A stretch of DNA of 64,000 nt from GYS-P2D sp964489125 (GTDB lineage Bacteria > Bacteroidota > Bacteroidia > Chitinophagales > Saprospiraceae), in the NCBI GenBank assembly GCA_964489125.1, contig CAZAXY010000004.1:9061-73060 (forward strand), read 5' to 3'. The notes under the pieces were generated by a model. It made no database searches. It was not told where the DNA came from and saw nothing but the letters and a program-made list of their open reading frames with translations. Below are positions 9,390 through 16,869 of the stretch, piece after piece. A program made the translations under genes and the position numbers. Within the stretch, counting starts at the first letter, position 1. The number at the start of each line of letters is the position of its first letter.

Positions 9390-10223
9390 TTATTTTTTAG
9401 TAGCCACCGCAATACAACTAGTACCCCAATATATTGGACGTTGAGATTTGATTTTGCTCAGTTCAAACTGAAACATCCTATTTAGAATTTTATGTTGAGC
9501 AAATTTCGGTGCTTTGTGATGTTTTAATGTTTTTTGTCTTACATTATTTTTTGTGAGAAATCCTAGTTTGCTTGGAATAGATCTTAATGTGAAAAGAGGT
9601 AAGGTAAGTGGGCTAAAAATATAGCTGATGTAATTAATTTCAAAGCCATTAATTTCTAATAGCTTTCTCAAGCTTTTAGTACTGTATCTTCTAAAGTGAC
9701 CAGCGATTTCATCATTGATAGACCAGAGTTTATTAAGAGCTGGTACTGTTACATATAACTTACCATCTTTTTTCAGATATTTGTGAAGGTTAGAGACAAA
9801 CATATTATCATCTTCTATATGCTCTATAACATCAAAAACTCCAATTGAGTCTAAACAGTTATCATGGAATCCCCCGGTCTGGAGGGTGGCACAAATAATA
9901 TTTTGTACACCCCGCTGTCGAGCATTTTTAGCACCTTCTTCACCTGGTTCTAATAGAACAACGTTATAACCTGCTGTTTCTAGCTGTTTCGCTACAAAAC
10001 CATTTCCCCCGCCTATATCAAAAAGTATGTCATTCTCGTTTTGAAAAATACTTAAGCATGATTTAATACATTGATTCCTATGACAAAACCAATATGAATT
10101 GTCCTCAATTTGAAAACAAACCGAATTTCCATCTTGAGGATAGGATATTCTCTTCTTCTCAGTATGAGGTCTCCAAATACCGTCGATTAGTGAGATGTTT
10201 TTTGAGTAAGCTGTTATATCCAT
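9390..10223 (-). CDS. Class I SAM-dependent methyltransferase
   Basis: 277 residues. Motif I is 'ILFDIGGGNGFVAKQLE' (residues ~65-81), followed by 'VVLLEPGEEGAKNA', 'FDVIEHIEDD' and 'YLKKDGKLYVTVPALN'. The first 60 residues contain 'YWFCHRNQCI', a Cys/His cluster seen in sugar or polyketide methyltransferases of surface polysaccharide loci. The C-terminal region has a hydrophobic stretch (near 200-215). Target unknown, probably a sugar hydroxyl or lipid-linked intermediate. It ends 4 bases before the aminotransferase start, so the two are translationally linked. Confidence 0.8.
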   Translation of the reverse strand: MDITAYSKNISLIDGIWRPHTEKKRISYPQDGNSVCFQIEDNSYWFCHRNQCIKSCLSIFQNENDILFDIGGGNGFVAKQLETAGYNVVLLEPGEEGAKNARQRGVQNIICATLQTGGFHDNCLDSIGVFDVIEHIEDDNMFVSNLHKYLKKDGKLYVTVPALNKLWSINDEIAGHFRRYSTKSLRKLLEINGFEINYISYIFSPLTLPLFTLRSIPSKLGFLTKNNVRQKTLKHHKAPKFAQHKILNRMFQFELSKIKSQRPIYWGTSCIAVATKK

Positions 10224-10238
10224 ACTAAAGTGACAATA

Positions 10239-10916
10239 TTATTTATACATTTTCATCACAAAAACACTGTAAGGTATTCTTAGATGATTAGTAATTAGTT
10301 CAGACTCTATTTTTTCGAATGATTTTTTTGCTATAACTAAATATTGTTGAGGCGTTCTAACATTTTGTCCACGATCTTTGGAAACTAACCATTTAGAGGC
10401 TCGAGATTGCTTGTCGTGATATACAGAATCTTGAGTAATGAGAAAGCCATTAGGCTTAAGATATTGGCGAGCAACCTCAAATAAGAAAAGAGTGTCTTTA
10501 TCAGATAAATGATGAATTAGAGCATTCGCATTAATTGCGTCGAAATAATTATACCATCTTTTATTGATGGTGTCACCAACTCTTTCACAATAGAAATTGC
10601 CTTTTTCTCCGAATTTATTCTTTGCAAAATTGATATAACTTTCTTCCATATCAAAACCATGGTACTCGATATTTAATGGTAGATAATCTAATAGAGCACC
10701 AGTGCCACATCCTATGTCAAGTACTTTGGACTCTTTTGGTAGATTAAAATGTTTTGTATAATGTTTTTCCCTATTGTGAATACTACCAATAAGGGTTTGG
10801 AAGGCATTATAGAAACTTGGAATTTCGAGATATTTTCGAATACCCCTACTAATATGAGGTTTAGAATCTTTCATGCGTAAGTATAGTAAAAATTGGAGAT
10901 AGTTGAATAACCACAT
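10239..10916 (-). CDS. Class I SAM-dependent methyltransferase
   Basis: 225 residues (or 211 from the Met at 10874, which removes an odd hydrophobic N-terminus). The SAM-binding motif 'KVLDIGCGTGALLDYLP' is near residue 65, followed by 'YHGFDMEESYINFAK', 'YFDAINANALIHHLSD' and 'YLKPNGFLITQDS'. It resembles methyltransferases in glycan loci; acceptor unknown. It leads the minus-strand set 10916-7877 and diverges from the GT2 gene at 11011, so the 94-base gap should hold two promoters. Confidence 0.75.
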   Translation of the reverse strand: MWLFNYLQFLLYLRMKDSKPHISRGIRKYLEIPSFYNAFQTLIGSIHNREKHYTKHFNLPKESKVLDIGCGTGALLDYLPLNIEYHGFDMEESYINFAKNKFGEKGNFYCERVGDTINKRWYNYFDAINANALIHHLSDKDTLFLFEVARQYLKPNGFLITQDSVYHDKQSRASKWLVSKDRGQNVRTPQQYLVIAKKSFEKIESELITNHLRIPYSVFVMKMYK

Positions 10917-11010
10917 GATTTATGGTTCAATAGAAAGAGTGCAACTTGGACATTAATCAGAGTATTTTCAGAATTCAAATATATTTGACACATTGTGGAG
11001 AAATTAGAAT

Positions 11011-11940
11011 GTGTTGAACTCAAGTAAGTTTTCTGTTGTAATACCGGTTTATAATACCACAGAAGTGTTGTTCTCATTGGTTGATTCTATAGAAACAACT
11101 ATGAGAGGATATTCTGCTGAATATGAAATCATATTGGTGAATGATAATTCGCCTAATACCGAATCTTGGCAAATAATCAAATCTTTGAGTGAGTCAAAAT
11201 CATATGTTAAGGGAGTTCTATTAAGTAGAAACTTTGGACAACAAAGTGCGACGTTATGTGGTTTGGCTCAGTCTACAGGTGACTATGTCATAACCATGGA
11301 TGATGATTTCCAACATAATCCTGCTGATATACCGCTGCTTATTGAGTATGCTGAACAATATGATATTGTGATTGCTCACTTGATCGATAAGAAGCATTCC
11401 TACTTTAAAAAATGGACATCCGCGATAAAGAGTTATTTTGACCGCTTAATTTTGGATAAACCTAAAGGCATTCATTTATCAGCTTTCAGGTTGTTAAGCA
11501 GAAATGTTGTAGATGGGATGTTGGCGATCAAAACTCCAACCCCGTTCATACCTGCATTAATGTTTTATGTTTCTAAGAATGTGATTAGTGTGAAAATGCC
11601 TCACTATCAAAGAAAAGAAGGACAGTCGGGCTACACGATGTACAAGCTTATTAAATTGTTTAGTTATTTAATAATCAATAACTCCTCACTGCTACTGAGA
11701 TGTATAGGCTATATTGGAGTGTTTCTTTCTTTAGGGAGCTTTATTTTAGTGATATATTTCACCTTGAAACGAGTCATATATGATGCAGCCATAGAAGGCT
11801 GGACCTCTACCATAATTTTAATATTGTTTTTCGGGGGATTTCAACTATTTACATTAGGAATAATTGGAGAATATCTTATTAGAATCGTTAGAGGTGTTGA
11901 GGAGAAACCGTCATATATTATTAAGGAAATGATAGATTAA
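11011..11940 (+). CDS. GT2 polyprenyl-phosphate glycosyltransferase with two C-terminal membrane helices (GtrB/ArnC-like)
   Basis: 309 residues. The GT2 fold begins 'FSVVIPVYNTTEVL', with 'LVNDNSPNTES' and 'LLSRNFGQQSATLCGL'. The metal-binding motif is 'YVITMDDDFQHNP' and the acceptor-region motif 'RKEGQSGYTMYKL'. Two C-terminal transmembrane segments follow (~220-250 and ~262-290) and the end EKPSYIIKE is typical of GtrB/DPM1-like enzymes. It likely makes a polyprenyl-P-sugar donor on the inner membrane. Its stop overlaps convergently with the stop of the phosphosulfolactate synthase gene. It is the only plus-strand gene of this part of the locus. Confidence 0.85.
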   Translation: MLNSSKFSVVIPVYNTTEVLFSLVDSIETTMRGYSAEYEIILVNDNSPNTESWQIIKSLSESKSYVKGVLLSRNFGQQSATLCGLAQSTGDYVITMDDDFQHNPADIPLLIEYAEQYDIVIAHLIDKKHSYFKKWTSAIKSYFDRLILDKPKGIHLSAFRLLSRNVVDGMLAIKTPTPFIPALMFYVSKNVISVKMPHYQRKEGQSGYTMYKLIKLFSYLIINNSSLLLRCIGYIGVFLSLGSFILVIYFTLKRVIYDAAIEGWTSTIILILFFGGFQLFTLGIIGEYLIRIVRGVEEKPSYIIKEMID

Positions 11941-12698
11941 TCATTTTCGTGAAAGTGTAAGAGCGTATCGCCTCTGAGTCCTAAGCGTAATGTCTCTAAG
12001 CCGATAATTCCATTAGTACTGATATTGCCTAAATTCACGTTAGGACCAAATTTCTTAATAAACCATACCTGCTGAGATTTCTGGGGTGCCTCCCAGATGA
12101 TGTTTTCATTTTGTATCGCATTGACAACATCGTCAACAAGACCTGTCCTAACTTCAGAGCTTTTTCTGAATACGCCCGCCTGACCAGATTCTCGGCCTTC
12201 GGCAATAACTTTCCATGCTCCAGCAGATAGTTCTTCTTGCATAGAACTAACCCAGAAACTTGGGGCATATATAGCTTCAGTGTCTTTAGAGCCAAATTCG
12301 GAAAGCACTTTATATTTTTTTGAGTATTGCTCAATTAACTCTAGTTTTTTGGACCTACCGATATCTACTGTTCCATCAGAGATCTCAATAAGATTGAGAT
12401 CATACTCGGCAATCATATGATCAAAAAAGTCAAGCTTGTTATGAATAAAGAAAAATTCAAAAAGTGTACCACCAAAACAGATTGGAATGTCATGTGATTT
12501 GTACTTTTTTATTTTAGCACTAAGGTTGTTAATCACTAATGATGTGCCCCACCCTAATTTTACATAATCTATATAATCTTTAGAGACCTCCATAATGTTG
12601 TCTATATCAGACAAGGAAATCCCTCCATCTATAACCATGGTGAGACCGTTGGATCTTGGCTTAATTGTTCTATTTGGTAAAAGTTGATTAAGGTTCAT
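11937..12698 (-). CDS. comA: Phosphosulfolactate synthase (ComA family)
   Basis: About 253 residues from the ATG at 12698 (a TTG two codons earlier is also possible). Family hallmarks are 'KPRSNGLTMVIDGGIS', 'YIDYVKLGWGTSLV', 'ICFGGTLFEFFFIHNK', 'LIEISDGTVDI', 'VLSEFGSKD' and 'KVIAEGRESGQAGVF'. ComA joins sulfite to phosphoenolpyruvate, giving (R)-2-phospho-3-sulfolactate, the first step of coenzyme M synthesis in methanogens and in some bacteria. It overlaps the upstream lyase-like gene by 11 bases, so it is the last gene of a four-gene operon. No comB, comC, comD or comE homologue is in the window. A role in coenzyme M is possible but not supported; a sulfonated metabolite or glycan substituent is more likely here. 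Confidence 0.88.
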   Translation of the reverse strand: MNLNQLLPNRTIKPRSNGLTMVIDGGISLSDIDNIMEVSKDYIDYVKLGWGTSLVINNLSAKIKKYKSHDIPICFGGTLFEFFFIHNKLDFFDHMIAEYDLNLIEISDGTVDIGRSKKLELIEQYSKKYKVLSEFGSKDTEAIYAPSFWVSSMQEELSAGAWKVIAEGRESGQAGVFRKSSEVRTGLVDDVVNAIQNENIIWEAPQKSQQVWFIKKFGPNVNLGNISTNGIIGLETLRLGLRGDTLLHFHEND

Positions 12699-14184
12699 TA
12701 TCAATTATTTTATTAACAGTGTTGTATAGTTGGTTATAGTCGTTGTGACTTCTAAAATCGCTGAGCTTAGAAGAGAAATTTAGCAGTGTTTCTTTAGCTT
12801 TTTGTATCATGTCAGCGACTTTGTGAGGTTCTGCACTTCCTGAAGTTGTTCTTTTGTATAATGTTGCTTGAGGATCTATTAAATCATCAACTTCTTGTTG
12901 TGAAAGGCGAATGCTTACCCCAGTTCTAATCGATACTTCATCTATTATAACATTTGCTGATACGGATTGGATTTCATTATCGATTAATTTGCGAACAATT
13001 GAACCGACTATTTCATGTGAGCTTTTATAGTCAATTTTGTGTTGAACAGTAAGGAATTCAGATAAATCGCTGGCATATACAAAGCCTCGTGACATATTTC
13101 TTTGTACGTTCTGTTTTTTTAATCTTACTGTTTCAACGACTCGCGCAAATAGCCTTATTCCTTCCTTTGACCTATCAAGAACTTCTGGAACGTCGTTGTA
13201 AGCAAATATCCTACTGTCAGGATTGCCTGAGAATACTTTGCCATAAGACACCGAAGCCATAAGTTTACCGGAGATCATATTGCTCAAACCTCGAAGATAT
13301 GTCAATGGGTAAGGATTCTTTTTTTGTGGCATAATAACACTAGTTCTACATAAACTATCGGGTAATTCAATCATAGAGAATTCAACACTATTGAAGAATT
13401 GTAATTCTTGTGCTAATCTCCCGATGTTAGCATAACAAATGCTGATGGAGCTGAGTATATCTATAGGAAGATCCGATTGCCACATCCCATCTCTAGAATG
13501 CACAATTGGTTCTTTAAAGTTGAGTAGTTGACTTACCAATAGTCTATCTAAATTTAAATTACTCCCACTAGAAATACCGCTGCCTAAAGGACATTTATTT
13601 AACCTATCATATATACTAAATAGTCTTTCTAAATCCCTTTCTATAGGGTAGTAGTATGTCAGTAAATAGTGACCAAATGAAGTTACAGTAGCTTGGTACA
13701 GATATGTGTAATCAGGTATAACACTTTCAACTTCTTGGATTGCCTTATTAAGGAATACGCGGCCTAAATCAATTAAGCTTTCTATCAAGATAGCGAGTTT
13801 TTGTCTTGTAGCGATATAAAAAGCCGTATTAATAGCCTCTCGTCTCGGCCTTCCTAGGTGCATCCAGCCTGATATTTTACCTATTTTATTATTGAGATAT
13901 GACTCTTTACTATTATAAATATCGCCACTTTGTTCATTAATAATATCGCTAGTCTTGACCGCAGTAATATTTTTCAATTCCTGAAGAAGGGTCTTTCCAT
14001 CAGAAAATGGAATTAGGTTTTGTTTTATCAGCATGCTAACATATGCCAGATCCACTAAATGTAATGAGTCCATTAGATAATGGGCATAACTGTTGTCATG
14101 TTTATAGGCAGAATTGATGAGAAGGGGGTCTGGAGCTTCTTTGAGTCTTCCTCCTTCACCATAGGCGATTGTATTACTGGCCAT
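12688..14184 (-). CDS. Divergent argininosuccinate-lyase/fumarase-superfamily enzyme
   Basis: About 498 residues from ATG 14184, one base after the previous stop; this gives the usual N-terminus '...YGEGGRL'. Superfamily signatures are present: 'CPLGSGISSGSNLNLDR' and 'TSVIMPQKKNPYPL' (GSSxMPxKxN loop, catalytic Ser kept at about residue 282). Two ASL features are altered. The TH of 'YTHLQ' is 'YTYLY', and 'HTGRSRNDQ' becomes 'HLGRPRREA'. Ordinary argininosuccinate cleavage is therefore unlikely. Next to ComA the likely substrate is phosphosulfolactate or sulfoacrylate; a superfamily member eliminates phosphate from phosphosulfolactate in Xanthobacter coenzyme M synthesis. The function here is inferred. 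Confidence 0.8.
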   Translation of the reverse strand: MASNTIAYGEGGRLKEAPDPLLINSAYKHDNSYAHYLMDSLHLVDLAYVSMLIKQNLIPFSDGKTLLQELKNITAVKTSDIINEQSGDIYNSKESYLNNKIGKISGWMHLGRPRREAINTAFYIATRQKLAILIESLIDLGRVFLNKAIQEVESVIPDYTYLYQATVTSFGHYLLTYYYPIERDLERLFSIYDRLNKCPLGSGISSGSNLNLDRLLVSQLLNFKEPIVHSRDGMWQSDLPIDILSSISICYANIGRLAQELQFFNSVEFSMIELPDSLCRTSVIMPQKKNPYPLTYLRGLSNMISGKLMASVSYGKVFSGNPDSRIFAYNDVPEVLDRSKEGIRLFARVVETVRLKKQNVQRNMSRGFVYASDLSEFLTVQHKIDYKSSHEIVGSIVRKLIDNEIQSVSANVIIDEVSIRTGVSIRLSQQEVDDLIDPQATLYKRTTSGSAEPHKVADMIQKAKETLLNFSSKLSDFRSHNDYNQLYNTVNKIIDNEP

Positions 14185-14185
14185 G

Positions 14186-15409
14186 CTATTCGTATTTAAA
14201 TGCTTCTTTAGAGGCATTTATTCCGGCGATTCGGCCAAAAACAAATATATCTAATAGTGAGTTACCCATTAATCTATCCGAGCCATGAACGCCGTAAGTT
14301 GCTTCTCCTGCTGCAAAAATTCCTGAGATATTTGTTTCAGTATTAGTGTTAATGGGAATGCCCCCCAATGAATAGTGTAAGATCGGGTAAACTAATATCA
14401 TTTCTTCACTAATATTGATTCCTTGATTAATAAATTCTTTAAAAAGTGTTGGGAAGTGATTTTCTAAGAATCCATTACCATTGATTTTATCAATAATTGG
14501 TGTGTTGAGCCATACTCCAATTCGACCATCATCAGTGGTAATGCCGTTACCCATGTTACATTCCAATACTATTTTTTGAGTTAATTTATTACGAGTACTC
14601 ATAGGATCACAGAATGACTCCAGATTTCTGTTAAGAATAGTGGCTCCTGCAGAACGCACTGTTTCTGGTACTCTTTTTCGTCTCATGGATTTAGGAGAGA
14701 CTATGCCGGTAGGGTGATATTGAATGAGATCTGGCAACATTACTTGTAAGCCTATATCATTTAAGATATCATATATGTCAGGAGCTGTTGTTGATTTCGG
14801 TTGGATTCCTACTCGTTTTGCTGGGGGGACGTATCCTCCACATGCCAAAACAATGGTTTTACTTCTTATTGAATATGGTTCATTATGATTATTGTTGACA
14901 GTGGTGATAAACTCTCCTGCCTTGAGTTTAGTGATGTTTGTTGGATGGTGAAACTCCATCACCTTAATGTCAGTATTAAGAACTGCGTTTTTTAATGGTT
15001 CCATTAATTTGTTGCCACTTTTATCTCCGCAAGAAAGGATTCTTGGATGACTTAAACCAGCTGCCGTTTGGACTCTATACCTCCCCTCTTCCTTATCAAA
15101 ACCTACCCCTTTTTCTTCTAACCAATTGATCACATTAGGCGCTTCATTAGCTAGTATATGCACGAGTTTTTCATCATTATTATATTCTCCAGCTTTTAAG
15201 GTGTCTTCTATATGAGCTTGGGCTGAGTCATTTTTTGATAGAGCTGCTTGTATCCCTCCTTGAGCACGTGATGTCTTCGAGTCAAGAAAATCAGATTGAG
15301 TTATTATGTGAACATTCGACCCGTTGGCCGATGCTTCTAGGGCTGCTGAGCAACCAGCCCCACCACTACCAATTACTAAGACATCTGTATTGATCACAAA
15401 GCTATTCAT
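14186..15409 (-). CDS. Short FAD flavoprotein of the fumarate reductase / L-aspartate oxidase family
   Basis: About 407 residues from ATG 15409, overlapping the ligase stop by 8 bases. FAD motif 'DVLVIGSGGAG' (residues ~9-19) and 'SRAQGGIQAAL' are present. Substrate-site motifs are kept: 'QYHPTGI', the Arg in 'PETVRSAGA', 'HYSLGGI' (catalytic His) and 'HGSDRLMGNSLLD'. The covalent-FAD His of succinate dehydrogenase is replaced by Lys (SKTSRAQGG). The chain ends right after 'FGRIAG', so the C-terminal helical domain of NadB/SdhA (100-190 residues) is absent. No iron-sulfur subunit is nearby. It may reduce or oxidise a fumarate-like sulfonate; this is inference. Confidence 0.82.
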   Translation of the reverse strand: MNSFVINTDVLVIGSGGAGCSAALEASANGSNVHIITQSDFLDSKTSRAQGGIQAALSKNDSAQAHIEDTLKAGEYNNDEKLVHILANEAPNVINWLEEKGVGFDKEEGRYRVQTAAGLSHPRILSCGDKSGNKLMEPLKNAVLNTDIKVMEFHHPTNITKLKAGEFITTVNNNHNEPYSIRSKTIVLACGGYVPPAKRVGIQPKSTTAPDIYDILNDIGLQVMLPDLIQYHPTGIVSPKSMRRKRVPETVRSAGATILNRNLESFCDPMSTRNKLTQKIVLECNMGNGITTDDGRIGVWLNTPIIDKINGNGFLENHFPTLFKEFINQGINISEEMILVYPILHYSLGGIPINTNTETNISGIFAAGEATYGVHGSDRLMGNSLLDIFVFGRIAGINASKEAFKYE

Positions 15410-16667
15410 TGAGATACTTGGATGAGGGCCAAAAAACAAGATTGGCATCATTAGTATCTGAGACAATTAATTTTTCATAGATTACTTGAGTCTGTGCGTT
15501 GAGATCAGATTTATCTACGCTTGATTTACAAATATAATAACCAATACGACCTAAGGAGTTGATTATTTTATCCTGTTTGTATCCCATCGGATGATAAATA
15601 TCCCCTGCTACCACGTTGGTATTCGCTGCATAGATGTTATTTAAATTACTGTATGTGAATGTGCCAGGCTTAGCTAGTAGGAAATTTACAAGTGCGAATT
15701 TTTCACGTATCGGGTAGGGAGGCACCGTAGGAAAGGAATCTAAAGAACCTTTCAATGCTAATTCCAAAAGTAAAGGATAGATGTTAATACCGGTAACCTC
15801 TTTGATCAGCTGATCTTCATGTCCCCCGCCGATTCGACAGGTGGCTTCGACAATTTTTAATTGATTTTCGCTAAAAATACACTGAACATAGAGCGGGCCA
15901 TCATTGATATTATATGCTTTCATGATATTCGTGCACGTTTGATGAATATGGTCCAGATACTCACTTGAGAGTCGACTCGGATAAGTATGTTGAAAACACA
16001 CACCTACGGCTTCATCTTTATTATAGGTTATCCGATCGGTGACTAATAAGATCTTTGGATCTCCTTTATGGATCCATGCACTTATTGTGATTTCCGGCCC
16101 ACTGACATATTCTTGGACAATACACTTGTTTTCTTTAGAGACGTTAGACGCAAGTTCTATAGCATCTGATAGCTCATAATTTGCGTCAACTATGCTTATG
16201 CCCCGTTGACCCTGAGAGTCAACAGGTTTTACGATTAATGGATACTCAAAATTGTCAATGTCACTTCTGTCATATTGTTGATTAATAATTATTCGATATT
16301 TTGGTATATCGCATCCATTTTGACTCAATACCTCAAACATTGAGAGTTTGTTTGTACAAAGGTGAGCGGACTCTTTGCTAAGGTAGCATGGAAGCTTCAT
16401 TCCATGGGTGACTTGAGCCATGGTATTTAGAGGCTGATCGGTCCCTGAGGTTATTACTCCGTCCACACAATATTCTTTTGCCAACAAAATGTTAGATTCA
16501 ACGTCCAGAGTGCTAGTGAGAGTTGAGTACGTTGCTATTTTATGGCCTGGACTGTAAGGTAAATAATCCGATAATACGACTTCTACGTTATTCTCTTCCG
16601 CATATTTGATCAAGTCGATTTGATGTCGACCTCCGCCCAATACTAAAACAGTCTTCTTCTTTCTCAC
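15402..16667 (-). CDS. ATP-grasp ligase
   Basis: 421 residues, GTG start at 16667. The N-terminal Rossmann-like pre-ATP domain begins 'KTVLVLGGGRHQIDLIKYA'. The ATP-grasp core includes 'YPLIVKPVDSQGQRGI' (~155-170), 'CIVQEYVSGPEITISAW' and the metal-binding 'LKIVEATCRIGGGHE' (~280). The C-terminal part resembles the accessory domain of carboxylate-amine ligases (LAL/carnosine-synthase-like). Such enzymes activate a carboxylate as acyl phosphate and join it to an amine. It is the first gene of the operon 16667-11937. The two substrates are unknown; a carboxylated C3 sulfonate from the downstream enzymes is an attractive candidate. Confidence 0.85.
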   Translation of the reverse strand: MRKKKTVLVLGGGRHQIDLIKYAEENNVEVVLSDYLPYSPGHKIATYSTLTSTLDVESNILLAKEYCVDGVITSGTDQPLNTMAQVTHGMKLPCYLSKESAHLCTNKLSMFEVLSQNGCDIPKYRIIINQQYDRSDIDNFEYPLIVKPVDSQGQRGISIVDANYELSDAIELASNVSKENKCIVQEYVSGPEITISAWIHKGDPKILLVTDRITYNKDEAVGVCFQHTYPSRLSSEYLDHIHQTCTNIMKAYNINDGPLYVQCIFSENQLKIVEATCRIGGGHEDQLIKEVTGINIYPLLLELALKGSLDSFPTVPPYPIREKFALVNFLLAKPGTFTYSNLNNIYAANTNVVAGDIYHPMGYKQDKIINSLGRIGYYICKSSVDKSDLNAQTQVIYEKLIVSDTNDANLVFWPSSKYLNE

Positions 16668-16869
16668 AATTATACTTTTAATTGAATACTGTACTAAAAC
16701 AATTATTCAACAAAACACTCTCATTAAAATTTTCTGTGAAGATATAAAGATTATGTAAACCGCCTTTCTTGGATTATAGGTTGCGTCAATAGGGAAGGAA
16801 TAGATGAATCTAGAAATAGTGGTATGAACACCACTCCGATATTAAGCGTGGAAACGTGAAGCGATCCAT

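Noticed and set aside
11937..12698. Evidence for coenzyme M biosynthesis
   Set aside because: ComA alone is not enough; no comB, comC, comD, comE or known coenzyme M-using enzyme is visible. Kept only as one possible outcome of the sulfonate pathway.
12688..14184. Annotation as argH (arginine biosynthesis)
   Set aside because: The catalytic TH motif and the RSRND motif are altered, and the neighbours are not arginine genes.
14186..15409. Annotation as nadB or sdhA/frdA
   Set aside because: It is about 100-190 residues short, lacks the C-terminal helical domain and the covalent-FAD His, and has no nadA/nadC or sdhB/sdhC neighbours.
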